This document shows positions 24,116 through 34,977 of a stretch of 64,000 nucleotides of DNA, in pieces (within the stretch, counting starts at the first letter, position 1; each line of letters opens with the position of its first letter). The notes beneath the pieces were generated by a model. That model was not told the DNA's origin. It saw nothing but the letters and a program-made list of their open reading frames with translations, and did no database searches. A program made the translations under genes and the position numbers. Source of the DNA: Marchantia polymorpha subsp. ruderalis (taxonomy: Eukaryota > Streptophyta > Marchantiopsida > Marchantiales > Marchantiaceae); NCBI GenBank assembly GCA_037833965.1, contig AP031356.1, positions 4,052,501 through 4,116,500 of the forward strand, given 5' to 3'.

Positions 24116-26325
24116 TATAGTGTCGTAACGTATTAGTGTTGTATCGTCTGAAGACATGATATATAGCAAAGAGACACTTGGATAGCCATGTTGACTACAG
24201 GTCAATCCAAGATAAACACTAAACTCAACAACGAGACTAGAGCAAAAATTTGAACTCTTTCTTGCAAGTTTGCACCAACGTCTTGGCAAGTCTATCAACT
24301 TGTGGGTGATTGCTTAAAATGGAGGTATGATCAATCAAGGCATAGTCAAGCAAAATTTAGAATTTATCTTTAAATTTTCATCCTTGATCAGTGAGGCAAT
24401 CTGCACATGCTACAAACCTGGTAAAAACTTGTTGGAGGAAGATCTGGCTGGTAGTTCCTGGTAAATACTTGTTGGGGGAAGATCTGGCTGGTACTTCTCG
24501 AGATCTTATCTTGTAGGGCAACTAACTCAATCCACTTATAAGAGTTCTTTATCATAATCAAGATGTGGATACTACCTCTACTAGTCATAGGCAGCTCATC
24601 AGCCAAATCACAAGACAAGCAATAAAACAAGATCATGATATATAGTGGGATAAATGTAATCTACCGGAAGAGAAAATGAGTTTGTAAACTGTCGCATTTC
24701 TTGCTTCTGGTCAGCACCTCACGAACTTGATTGTACATACCATTGCAATGATTTTGAGGAGATCAAGCTATAGTTATATGCTTCACATCAAAGTGCCCAA
24801 ACTCTTAGTGTATTTATCCTCATGCGGTGAAGGAGCCAATCTATCACCTTGATAAAGTGCCAAACTAGATGATTATCCTTCCATGCATAGCGCTTGGATT
24901 GCTGTTGTATGCAATCACTCTGATCTGAAGTGACTCCACGCTGCAAAAATCAGAAAATGTTCAAGTTCTCTCATATATTGCGCACAAGTTGATGAGCTGC
25001 ATATCATTGTAGCAAGTCTAAGTAGCTAGAAGTATGTGGCTTGGCTGCCAAAGCGACCTAGTCAAAAATTCTGTCTTGCATCTAAGATATCTTCTAAAGT
25101 TGTCAAGGTGAATCTAGAGATAATGTCCGTGTTTTGATTAGTTACATCAGGTCTGTGAATCACCTTGAATTCATAATCTTCCCAAATTAATACCCAACGA
25201 GCTAGCTTGCGGATAAGCTTGTCATTGGTTATCAAACACTTGAGTGGTCGATGGTTGGTGTATATAATGAATCTGATATCATAGAGATAGGGCCTAAAAT
25301 ATATAACAATTCACACCACAAAAAGTATCCTCACCTTCGTAGTAGGACTTTTTGCTTTCAACCTTCTTGTTGCTTCTAAGAGCATAAGTAATGACATACT
25401 TTTTGCACTCCTCATTATGCTGACCTAGTATGGCGCCAATTCCTAGATCACTTCAATCGGTGTGTAAAATGAAAACTTTGCTAAAATCAAGTTGAAAGCA
25501 AGTTGAAAGTTTGCTGGGCATTTTTGCACCATATCCAAGTGACATTTTTCTTTAACATTGCAAAAAAAGGATGTGCTGTGATACAGATATCTGTGTGCAA
25601 AATCTTGTGCATAGATACGGTAATAGTTGCACAAATAAAGAAAACTCTTCAAGGATCATGCAATTATAAAATGGTCACCATCTTGGTCCAATGAGTCATT
25701 ATACTAATGAGCACATTATAAATCATTAATGTAACAGAAAAATCACACTTGTTGAGATATATCTTTAGATCAACTTGCCTACTACTCTTGAACAAATCTT
25801 CTAAGTAAATTAAGTGCTTTTCAAATTCCTTGCTATGAACTAAAACGTCATCAATATAGCATTTTGAGAAATTTGCATGTTCTAAAACCTAATCATGAGA
25901 CTTTGAAAATGATAGGTGCATTTTTCAATTCAAAAGTCATCACAAGCCATTTTCATAGCTTGTTGCTTCCATGAAATGCTGTTTTTTTGCAATACCAGGC
26001 AAATTGTACAATTTAGTTGAAACCTTGTCTCAATATCATAATAGTAAATATGTCTAAATCTCCAATACTATCAAAAATCTCCTCTGGAGTAGACATAGGA
26101 TACAGATCTTGAGTTGTAGCTGCGTTTAGAGGTTTGTAGTTATCACACATATTTTTTTCAGTCCACAAACTGATGCCGTACTTCTTTGCTAACATGATTA
26201 AAGCTGCTACAAAATCAAACTTAGAATACTCGATGATTATTGCGTTGTGGAACTCTTGCATCTCTCATCCATAGGTGTTATTTGTGTTTACTCAAGCGAT
26301 GTCTTCTCTGATGAATTGATTTTCC
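24116..26325 (-). mobile_element. Ty3 fossil: integrase, RNase H and reverse transcriptase part
   Basis: Read on the - strand from 26261: a Ty3 reverse transcriptase block (LIMLAKKYGISLWTEKN...), the RT/RNase H connection (KSFLYLCNYYRIYAQDFAH), RNase H remains (VIHRPDVTNQNTD) and an integrase core block (PMTSRGSIHILIMIKNSYKW). The order is that of a Ty3 pol. The element is broken in many places and old. It is cut off at 26325 by the F1 solo LTR and continues at 43776. Confidence 0.8.
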
Positions 26326-27342
26326 ATTAATAACCCACTAAAGGCTAAAAACTGCAATATAGTGGTAGAAAGGTCGAAGCCACAGGGACAGAGGAACACA
26401 CAGGGTACAAAGTGTCACATTTAACAGACTATTGAGGAGTTTGAATTCTCAGGCGACTGTCACTCCCAGAAATACTGCAAGTGTTCACTCGGAACTCACT
26501 CGGAGGTCGCACAGTGCAGCGTAACACACACACACACACACACACACACGCCTGAAACTACAGAAACACAACCCAGAGATCGGTTAGGACCTCTACTCCA
26601 GATTTCAAGGGGAAAGTCTCTCGCGAGTACACTTAGCAAAGCTGCGGGTAGTGACTCCCAACTCCGGCTTTTACAACCCTTCCACTAGTTTTCTGCTAGC
26701 GTAGGGAACCCGGTTTGGACTTCCTACTTCGGATCAAAGTCACTCACACGCGGTGAACAACACTCTCAACTCACAAAACGCTGAGAACACAAGTCCGCAC
26801 GGAAGGACTCACTGAGAAACGTTTCAGTAACACACCATAACAGTCTATTGAAGAGTTTGAATTCTTAGGCACTTGTCATTCCCAGAAATACTACAGGGGT
26901 TATCCTGAAGGCACCTGCTGCAGCGTAACTTGAATTTACAACCAAGGCTTACACGAAGTAGCAAAACTTCACTTTGGCATTCAGGGGAAAAATCCCGAAG
27001 GAGTACAATCAGGAACAGTCACTCGAAAGTGTAAGGGGGAAACTGTTCAAGTATCTAACTCGTCACTGGCTCTGAGCATCGGCAATCACCCGCAGGTGTA
27101 GATCCGAACTACTCAAGTCTCTAACCAATGTACTAGCTCTGAACATTCGGCCGAAGGTCTTCAGCTACAAAATGCGAAACGCCAAGTTGTAGCTCCTCTT
27201 GCGTGGTGACAGAACTAAGGACACAAACACGCAGAGAAAATGAGTTCCTGATCTGCACTTCCGAAACTGGAAAAATTCCAAGGCAAGACGCCTTGAACTA
27301 CTTTATACCTTCTAAGTCCTAACTAGCACTACACTGCACTAT

Positions 27343-29277
27343 CTATGCGCCTGCACGGAACCACGCTACACTACACTCCGCGGAACCTGTGCTTCGCCTC
27401 CTGCGCGACGGACTGCCGCGCACTAACTCTCTACCCTGCCAGTCTTCAGCTCGACTGCGCAATCCCAATCGCCGCAACACCGCGGAAACCTCCGTCTCAA
27501 GGGTGGCCATGGTGTCTCGCGCCTTCAACAGAAAAGAATCCAGCTTCTTCGCTACTCGCCGCCAACTCCGACTGTCACCTGTCAACAACCCGGCTGCACG
27601 AAGCTCTAACTCACGCAGTGTGAGTTTCTCCTGCGCCACCACTTCCCAGTGGGCGTAGCCCCTGAGGCAGTGGGTGACTCGCCTTGCCATCTCTTCCTTC
27701 GTGTGATCTGCCTCTCGCCGGCGATCGTCTTCAATTACTACCAACTGCGATTCGGCCTCCGCACGCTGTGCTCTCAATTCTCCGCACTCGGATTGCAGCC
27801 TGCGGATTAATTCCTCATCCGCCTGTCGTGCGAGCTGACACTGCTCTAACAACCGCGTCTGTTGCACGAGCTCCTATGACAAAATTTGATTCTGAGCCTG
27901 CTTAGAATCGAGCGCTTCCGTGAGCTTCACCTGCTCCTTGGCGAGCTCTTCCAGTCTCCCATCCCTCACCTTGTCGGAGTACTTGTAAAATTTTTGATTG
28001 AGGTTGTACTGACCCCACAAGCATTCATGCTTCTCTCGCAGATACTTAAGTTCCCGGTCCACCCGAGCTAGCAACTTGCTGGTGTGGACTTTAGTGCGAG
28101 TTCGCCTGCGCACTAACTCGACGTAGGACCCAGGCTGGTGAGGATCCGCGTATTTCTCCATCTTGCGATCCAAGTACCTCAGCAGAGGTACTACCTGCTC
28201 ATAGAGCGCCGCCGCCGGCGCACCAACTAATTCCTCCTCCTCCTCCTCGGTGGATCCCGATTCCGACACTGATTCCGTGGATCCTCCTTCTTCATCATCC
28301 TCCGAATTGAGGATTTCAGTCGCCATTGATTGCGTCGGCGACTGGCCTGAGTGGGGCTGCGAGATGGTTGCGTGTTCTGCCGCTGCTGGCGCTCCTGCAG
28401 CCTCGCTGCTCCCTGCTAAAATGTCCAAGGCGGTGGGTGAATGCGGCCGTACCACATCCCCATCGTCCGCCTGTCGTGCGTCGATTGTAACTTCTTCGCC
28501 GCCGGCGTCTACCGCCGAAGGCGATCGTGCGGAATGTACCTGCGCGGGGTGTAATTGTGCATCGCGCACACGAATTTCATCCTGCGGACAGACAATCCGC
28601 TCCTCCGTTAGGTCCCGCTCCCCCGATCGGTCCTGCGCGACACTTAGGTCCTTAGCGAGGGATGCGTCCGGCCTACGCGTAGGCGCAATTTCCGGCGCTT
28701 CATCCGCCAAAGGTGCAGTGCCGAAGCCGATAGAGCCGAAGGCGACCCGCCCGATGTTCCTTGGCCCGAAGGCCCTTCCGCCGAAGGCGCATCTTCCGGC
28801 GAATTCCCCGCCGAAGGTGCGGCTTCTGCCGGCTTCCTGTTTGTAACTCGCTGGCTCGAAGGCCCTGGCGCTCTTTCCGCCGGGGGGCCTTGCCCCGAAG
28901 GCCCTTGAGCCGAAGGCGGATCTTCTGCCGGCTCCTTCCCCTTCCTGCGTTGTACCGGGGGTGAGTCCTGCCTATGCGTAGGCGGCCGCCTATGCGTAGG
29001 CGAACTTTCTCTGCCTATGCGTAGGCACAGATCCACGTCCGCAAGGGGTCGCCTATCCACAGGGAGTCGCCTATGCGTAGGCGGCACACTCGTCTGCGCC
29101 GCACGGGGTAACTCCTGACCCGAAGGCTGTCTCTCTTCCGCCGAAGGCGTAGCGTGGTCTACCGCCCCTTCGGCGGTCCGCGTAGTCCCATCCTTCTCCG
29201 GGGACGAACTTCCCTTCTCTGTGGCGATCGTCGCCGTTTCCGCGCTGCTGGTTGGTAACAAAAGCCTGCAAGCCTTC
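27343..29277 (-). mobile_element. F1 U3 frame, C-terminal half (linker and coiled coil)
   Basis: On the - strand this encodes the disordered Pro/Ser/Ala-rich linker (words like PSAEGPSGQG and THRRPPTHRQ), the acidic run, and the Glu/Arg-rich coiled coil ending RRRRSTGSAECSVAWFRAGA. It aligns throughout with the C-terminal two-thirds of the intact frame at 31823-34912. The other half lies at 42560-41392. It is a fossil with a few breaks. Confidence 0.85.
28970..29082. repeat. Cluster of GCCTATGCGTAGGC palindromes
   Basis: The 14-base interrupted palindrome occurs at 28970-28983, 28988-29001, 29013-29026 and 29069-29082, with a degraded copy at about 29050-29063. In the U3 frame these read as PTHRR/PTHRQ-type peptides. 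Confidence 0.9.
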
Positions 29278-30892
29278 TGTGGTAACACACTTTTTGTTTT
29301 TTTTTGCAGAATTTAAACAATTTTAGAAAACTAGTACCGAAGCAGTGTTTGTAGTTAGAAAAGGGTACGTTAAATAGAGTGGATTGATGAGATCGTCACG
29401 AGGATACAAAGAATCATGTAGTCGGATGTACCAACGCCAATGTCTTCGGCGCCTTCGGCAAAAGCTCCTTTTCTTAGGTGTCTCTACTCACGCGCCTCCA
29501 GCGTATAAGGAAGCTACGCTTCCGGCGCAGACACCTCAGGAGGAGGTTTTGCTAAAGACGTCAGGAGAAGGGCCCGGACCTCTAAAGGCGTCCGACCATG
29601 AGTGCGCCTTCGGCGAAGCGCCGCTAGCGCGGAAAGGGAAAACCTTCATAACGATCGGGATACACGGTAGATCCAGTTGGTTGAAGTCGCATTAGAAAGA
29701 GCTCGAGACGCTTGTTCTAACGAGCCCAAGAGCGTCGGAGATGGATCAGGGACGGAGAAGTTATGAGCGTCGAAAAACTCGTAGCCGGACATGCGCCGTT
29801 CGCGCTAGGGTTCACAGCCGGAAAGGATTCCCGTACGCCCTCGGCGATGCGCCTTCGGCGGAATCACGCGCTCATAGGAGGAAACCAACTCAGAGTCGGA
29901 AGCGCCTTTGGCGGCTGTTCATGGAAGGAAAGCGCCGGTCGGATGTACGCCTCCGACGTGGCGCTGACGGCCGGATGCGCTGGCATGAGTTGCGCTGGCG
30001 GATATGCGCCGGCAGCAACGGACGAGGCATAAAGGACAAAATAAGCGGTACGACTGCGCGCCGGCGTAATTCGCTCCGACTAGATGTGCGCCTCCAGCAA
30101 GGCGCCGACGGATAATGAACGCACCAGCGGCGACACGCCTCCGGTGAGGGACGGGTTAGGAAAAGACAACAGGGCCAACGTATACCCTGCAGCGGACTCG
30201 AGTCCGGAAGGTGGCGGCGGCTGGAGAATTCAACATTTACGCATGCGAATGCGCGTAGTGCGGAGACGTGAATTCGCGCATGCAAAGGGCGAACCGTTAA
30301 GCCGTATAGCCGGCTGCGTACGTTGTAACCAGTAAGAACGTTGGACGTTCTTGAAATCGGAGAAGAAAAGACTGCGCTCCAGTCTCATTCTCTCATTCTT
30401 GATTTTGCGATTTCCAGTTTCCAAGATTACGCGCAAGAGCGGAGCGACCTGCAGTGAGAGTAGAGAGTGCGGAGACGAGTTGCGCAAGGATCTTGGCAGA
30501 CCTTGGAGAGAATTGCGAGTAGCGATCTTGAGCTTGAGCGCAGAGAGAGTGAGCAGTCGGTGCTTGAGCGGCCGACTGTGGTACCCCACTTTTGGTAATT
30601 TTGAGGAAATTAAAACATTTTTGGAAAAAACTGTGCCCTGGCAGCATTGTAAATAGCCTTCGGTACATCAAAACAGAGTGAATCCGGAAGATCGCGGGGA
30701 TTCTCGAGGGATCTTGTAGAATCTAGGATTTGGGGTGCAGCAGTAAGGATGGGCACCATCTTCCCTGCGAGCTCTGCAGTTAGGATCCCTGCGACGCAAG
30801 GCGCAAAACCCGCCTTCGGAGGTTGCGTCCGCGGCGGTAGGGAAATCCTTCATAATTAGGTCAACCCTCGGGCGCCTTGACCGAGTTAGGGT

Positions 30893-30929
30893 CTCGTTGG
30901 AAAGAGCTCGACGCACTGATTCCAACGAG
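30893..30929 (+). repeat. U3 hairpin module (type copy)
   Basis: CTCGTTGGAA at 30893-30902 pairs perfectly with TTCCAACGAG at 30920-30929, with a loop containing AGAGCTCGACGC. It is preceded by TTAGGGT and followed by 'ccaagaac' and an 'acggatgagg' word. The same module recurs in most LTR copies of the window. Confidence 0.85.
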
Positions 30930-31086
30930 TCCAAGAACGCTTGGAACGGATGAGGACTTAGGGAGTTATCACTATTGGAAGATACGTAGACGTTCGCCTT
31001 CGGCGGAAGAAGTTCGCCACCGGCGGGAATTCCGCCTACGCGGAAGGGGGAATCAAGTTTTGTCCTATGCGCGGACGAAGGAAGTT

Positions 31087-31163
31087 CGCCTGTGCACAGG
31101 CGAAGTAGGGTTTGGGGAGGCGCGAAGTCCGCCTACGCACAGGCGTTCGCCTGTGCACAGGCG
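31087..31163. repeat. Cluster of CGCCTGTGCACAGGCG palindromes upstream of the U3 frame
   Basis: Perfect 16-bp palindromes lie at 31087-31102 and 31148-31163, with a variant GCCTACGCACAGGC at 31131-31144. This DNA lies before the start codon of the U3 frame, so the palindromes are not explained by protein coding. Confidence 0.92.
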
Positions 31164-31447
31164 CTTCGGCGTCGGCGGAAAATCCGCCTTGGGCCCTAGA
31201 AATGCGCCTTGTGAGGTAGAAAGTGTACGGCGCCTTCTGCGCCAGCGCGGCGCCGCGGACGAGCAAGGAGCCGCCAGAGTAATCAAATCCGTACGGACCA
31301 TGCGGACGGGACGGGTGGATGCGCTCTTGGACGGACGGAGTGCGGCGGCGGAAGCGCCGACGAAGAGACAAGGAACGGACAGACTGGACGGAGACGGCTG
31401 ACCACGGTCAACGCCTTCCGCGCCAGCGCGACGCCGCGCACGGAATT

Positions 31448-31536
31448 CGCCTGCGCACAGGCGAGCGCCTGTGCACAGGAGGATGAAGTTCCGCGCCGGC
31501 GGAGAATCCGCCGAGGAGTCTGCCTGCGCACAGGCA
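31448..31536. repeat. Second palindrome cluster upstream of the U3 frame
   Basis: CGCCTGCGCACAGGCG at 31448-31463, CGCCTGTGCACAGG at 31466-31479 and TGCCTGCGCACAGGCA at 31521-31536. Confidence 0.88.
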
Positions 31537-31822
31537 GGAGTTGAACTTTTGTCCGACATGCGGACACACGCGTCGAGGCAGAAGGGGATTGGCCGAGGGG
31601 CGGTACGAACAAGTGTACCGCGCAAGGCGGAAAACTCGCCTTCGGCGCTGCGCTCCCATGTCCGCGGGGTAATACGCTCGCGGAGTTCAAATCCGCCAAT
31701 TCGAGCGTGAGAGTTTAATCGGCGACGGCGGAGCGTGAAGCCGCGCGTGAGAGCGGAGACCGTTCCAGCGTAGAGCCGGCGCGGCCATCAAGTGAGACGT
31801 CCTCCACGAGCAAGAGCCGACC

Positions 31823-34800
31823 ATGACCTTCGACCGGGCGGCGGAGAGCGTCCCATTCTTGAATTCGCGATTCCAATCTCTTGTGCGCGCTGCGCGCGTC
31901 CATCTGTTGGCTGCTAAACATTCTCGACGTCGCCGCACAGGGGATTTCTTGGTGATTGAGGGAGAAGTGAGTGCGCGGGATTTGGAATTGAGGGCGATTA
32001 GAGTTTGCCGAGAGAGAAAGGAGCTCGGGCGGTGCGGAAGTAGAATGAGCGGGCGAGCGAACTCCAGGAACGCAATGACGAGACCGGGCAGATTGCGGAT
32101 GGTGCCACTTCGCCTACCACAGAACGGGCTGCGCGCTTTCGAGGAGCGCTTAATTGCAAGAAAGCTCGATTTCTTGCTATGGGGATGGAACTACATCTGT
32201 GCGAATATGGTGCGCGAGTGGCTAGAGCCACAGGGACCACCCTCGCGCGGATTGCGTCCGCATGTTGATCGGTGGACAGTCCAAGATTGGGCGCAGGCAT
32301 TGGGAAGATGTGCCGGCATGCCAGGGCATCTCCTTTTCGACAGTGAGAGCATCAAGGTGACCAAGCAGGAAGAGGCGCAATTTGTGGAGCTGTTCAAGAC
32401 CGGGAGGTCTACCAAGAATGGGTACAGGACCCGTGATTACAAGGATCGATTTCGCCGGACTTTGTCCGCGGCGCTGATGCAATTACTGCAGCCACACCGC
32501 GCCTGCTACATCACATTGTGGCAGGTCTCTTTTGTGGAGTGCGTCATCGAGGGAACTCCAATTCACTGGGCGAGCATCCTGCACAGGGTGATGCGACAAC
32601 ACGCTTTTGAGGAGAAGGAGGGAACTCTAAACCATCTCTCTCCTTTCCTCATCAATTTTTATCGACAGCGGAATTGTTTGACAGCGGCGGAGTTTGAGCA
32701 TTTTCCGCCGTTGTCCGTCGACCATCCCGGGAAGTATGTGCGGGAGAATGAGGTCGACACTGATGCAGAGGAGTCACCGACTTCTACCCCATCAAGGCGG
32801 AGGGACGAAGGGAGAAACACTCCTGCAGCGCGAGTGCCGCGGAAGCGGCGATGGAGAGAAGAGTCCGAAGAGGAGCAGCATCAAGAACCCTCTGCTCCCA
32901 TTCGACCGCGGCCGTTGTACGAGTCATACAGCCGGCCGAAGCAGAAGGCACGAAGACTGGTGTTACCAGCCAACAGTGCGGACACGGCGACGATTGCGAC
33001 GGAGAAAGGAAGTGCGTCGCCAGAGAAGCATGAGGAAGCGCGGACGACCGCAGGAGCAACGGACCACGCTGCAGCCTCGACGGGCGAGAGGCCGCCTACG
33101 GGCCAAGGGCCTCCGGAGTTACCACGTGCGTTGCGGACAGGTGTTCCGTTTGCGCACGGACGAGCCTCCGCGGACAGACGATCACAAGTGGACGTAGATC
33201 TACGCTTACGCGTGGGAAGGAGCAGTCCGCCTGTGCACAGGTCACCTCCACACGTGCCGCCTGTGCACAGGCAGGAATCACCCCCGTTCCAACGTAGGAA
33301 GGGGAAGGAGCCGGCGGAAGAGCCGCCTACGAGACACCGGCCCTCGGGGCCAGACCCTTCGGCGCACCACGCGCCGCAATTTGCGCCTTCGGCGCCAGGG
33401 CCTTCGAGCCGAGGAGATACGAGCAGGGAGTGTGCGGAGGCCACACTATCGGCGGGTAATCCGCCGGTAGATGCGCCTTCGGCGGTAGGGCCTCAGGGCC
33501 AAGGGACATCGGGCGAGCGGCCCCCGGCCATGTCGCCTTTGGCGATGGACGTCCGCGGCGCTACGCCTGCGGCGGACAAGGCGCCGGCATTTGCGCCTGC
33601 GCACAGGCCAAGCACAGCCCCCGCGGACCGATCAAGGGAGCAGCAACAGACGGAGGAGCGGAGTGACTGTCCGCGGGATGAAATTTCGATGCGCGATGCG
33701 CAATCAAACCCTGCGCAGCCACCCTCCGCTCGATCGCCTTCGGCGGCGGGCGTCGGCGGCAGAGAGGACACGGTAGACGACCAACAAGCGAGCGGCGGGG
33801 ATGCCGCACGGGCACATTCGCCTACCGCCTTAGACATTTTGGCGAAGAGCAGCGAGGCTGCAGCCGTTCCTTCGCAGGCAGCACACGTCGACGACGTGCA
33901 GCCCCACTCGGGTCAGTCGCCGACGCAATCAATGGCGACTGAAATTCTCCACTCGGATGATGACGACGGAGGCTCCACCGAAGAAATGTCAGGAGCAGAG
34001 GACACCGAGGAGGAGGAGGAGGAAATTGTTGGAGCGCCGGCGGCGGCGCTCTCTGAGCAGGTGATTCCGTTGCTGAGGTACTTGGATCGCAAAGTCGATA
34101 AATACGCCGACCCACTTCAGCCGGGATCTTACATCGAGTTAGTGCGCAGGCGGACTCGCACTAAAGTCCACACCAGCAAGCTATTAGCTAGAGTGGACCA
34201 GGAGTTGAGGGAATTGAAGGAGAAGCATGAATGCTTGTGGGGCCAGTATAAACTTAATCAAAAATTCTACAAGTACTCCGAGAAGGTGAGGGATGGGAAA
34301 CTGGAAGAGCTCACCAAGGAGCAGGTGAAGGTCACGGAAGCACTAATTTCTGAGCAGGCCCAGAATCGGATTTTGTCAGAGGAGCTCGTGCGACAGACGC
34401 GGTTGTTGGAACAGTGTCAGCTCGCACGGCAGGCGGATGAGGAGGTAATCCGCAGGCTACAGTCAGAGTGTGGCGAATTGAGAGCGCAACGTGCTGAGGC
34501 CGAATCGCAATTAGTGATAGTTGAAGAGGATCGCAGGAAGGAGGCAGATCGCACAAAGGTGGAGACGGCGAGGCGTGTCGCCCACTGTCTCAAGGGCTAC
34601 GCCCACTGGGAAGTGAAGGCGCAGGAGAAACTCACACTGCGTGAGTTTGAACTTCGCGCAGCCGGGTTGTTGTCAGGCGACAGTAGGAGTCGGCGGAAGG
34701 TAGCAAAGAAGCTCGATGCTTTTCTGTCGAAGGCGCAGGATACCATGTCCGCCCTCGAAGTGGAGGTGTCCGCGGCGTTGCAGCGATTGGGACTGCGCAG

Positions 34801-34912
34801 TCGAGCGGAAGATTGGCAGGGTAGGGAGTTAGTGCGCGGCAGTCCGCCGCGCAGGAGACGTAGCACAGGTTCCGCGGAGTGTAGTGTAGCGTGGTTCCGC
34901 GCAGGCGTGTAG
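31823..34912 (+). CDS. U3 (LTR-embedded) frame of family F1, 1,029 residues, unknown function
   Basis: An open frame lying wholly inside an LTR. Residues about 90-310 form a conserved domain shared by families F1, F2 and F3 (words such as KLDFLLWGWNYICANMVREW, YRTRDYKDRF, GTLNHLSPFLINFYR), rich in predicted helices and Trp. A basic motif VPRKRRWREE (about 335) resembles a nuclear localisation signal. Residues about 340-690 are a disordered Pro/Ser/Ala/Gly linker. An acidic run (DDDDGGSTEE...TEEEEEE) follows near 710-730, then a Glu/Arg/Leu-rich coiled coil to about 990, ending in RRRRSTGSAEC. There is no signal peptide or membrane segment, so it is not an envelope protein. I cannot name the family with confidence. 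The frame has a better conserved start candidate at the internal Met before RPGRLRMVPLRLPQ, since the F2 relative begins there. It would be expressed from the 3' LTR copy of genomic RNA or from a separate promoter. Confidence 0.75.
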   Translation: MTFDRAAESVPFLNSRFQSLVRAARVHLLAAKHSRRRRTGDFLVIEGEVSARDLELRAIRVCRERKELGRCGSRMSGRANSRNAMTRPGRLRMVPLRLPQNGLRAFEERLIARKLDFLLWGWNYICANMVREWLEPQGPPSRGLRPHVDRWTVQDWAQALGRCAGMPGHLLFDSESIKVTKQEEAQFVELFKTGRSTKNGYRTRDYKDRFRRTLSAALMQLLQPHRACYITLWQVSFVECVIEGTPIHWASILHRVMRQHAFEEKEGTLNHLSPFLINFYRQRNCLTAAEFEHFPPLSVDHPGKYVRENEVDTDAEESPTSTPSRRRDEGRNTPAARVPRKRRWREESEEEQHQEPSAPIRPRPLYESYSRPKQKARRLVLPANSADTATIATEKGSASPEKHEEARTTAGATDHAAASTGERPPTGQGPPELPRALRTGVPFAHGRASADRRSQVDVDLRLRVGRSSPPVHRSPPHVPPVHRQESPPFQRRKGKEPAEEPPTRHRPSGPDPSAHHAPQFAPSAPGPSSRGDTSRECAEATLSAGNPPVDAPSAVGPQGQGTSGERPPAMSPLAMDVRGATPAADKAPAFAPAHRPSTAPADRSREQQQTEERSDCPRDEISMRDAQSNPAQPPSARSPSAAGVGGREDTVDDQQASGGDAARAHSPTALDILAKSSEAAAVPSQAAHVDDVQPHSGQSPTQSMATEILHSDDDDGGSTEEMSGAEDTEEEEEEIVGAPAAALSEQVIPLLRYLDRKVDKYADPLQPGSYIELVRRRTRTKVHTSKLLARVDQELRELKEKHECLWGQYKLNQKFYKYSEKVRDGKLEELTKEQVKVTEALISEQAQNRILSEELVRQTRLLEQCQLARQADEEVIRRLQSECGELRAQRAEAESQLVIVEEDRRKEADRTKVETARRVAHCLKGYAHWEVKAQEKLTLREFELRAAGLLSGDSRSRRKVAKKLDAFLSKAQDTMSALEVEVSAALQRLGLRSRAEDWQGRELVRGSPPRRRRSTGSAECSVAWFRAGV
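33229..33272. repeat. Palindromes GCCTGTGCACAGG(C) within the U3 frame
   Basis: 33229-33241 and 33259-33272 carry the same word as the upstream leader, here read as PPVHR in the linker. A further variant lies near 33594-33608. Confidence 0.9.
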
Positions 34913-34948
34913 CGTAGTGCAGTGTAGTGTTAGGTAGGACTTAGAAGG

Positions 34949-34977
34949 TATAAAATAGTTCCAGGCGTTTTGCCTGG
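34949..34977 (+). promoter_or_regulatory. LTR promoter TATA box and start-site hairpin (F1)
   Basis: TATAAAAT at 34949-34956 is followed 4 bases on by CCAGGC-gtttt-GCCTGG at 34961-34977, a perfect 6-bp stem. It lies after the U3 frame, 0.95 kb before the LTR end. The hairpin falls at or just upstream of where transcription would begin. Confidence 0.75.

Noticed and set aside
28250-28846. 198-codon frame on the + strand
   Set aside because: Lies opposite the F1 U3 frame in GC-rich DNA; a shadow.
31823-34912. Envelope-like protein in the LTR
   Set aside because: No signal peptide, membrane segment or cysteine pattern; basic motif and coiled coil fit a nuclear or structural protein better.
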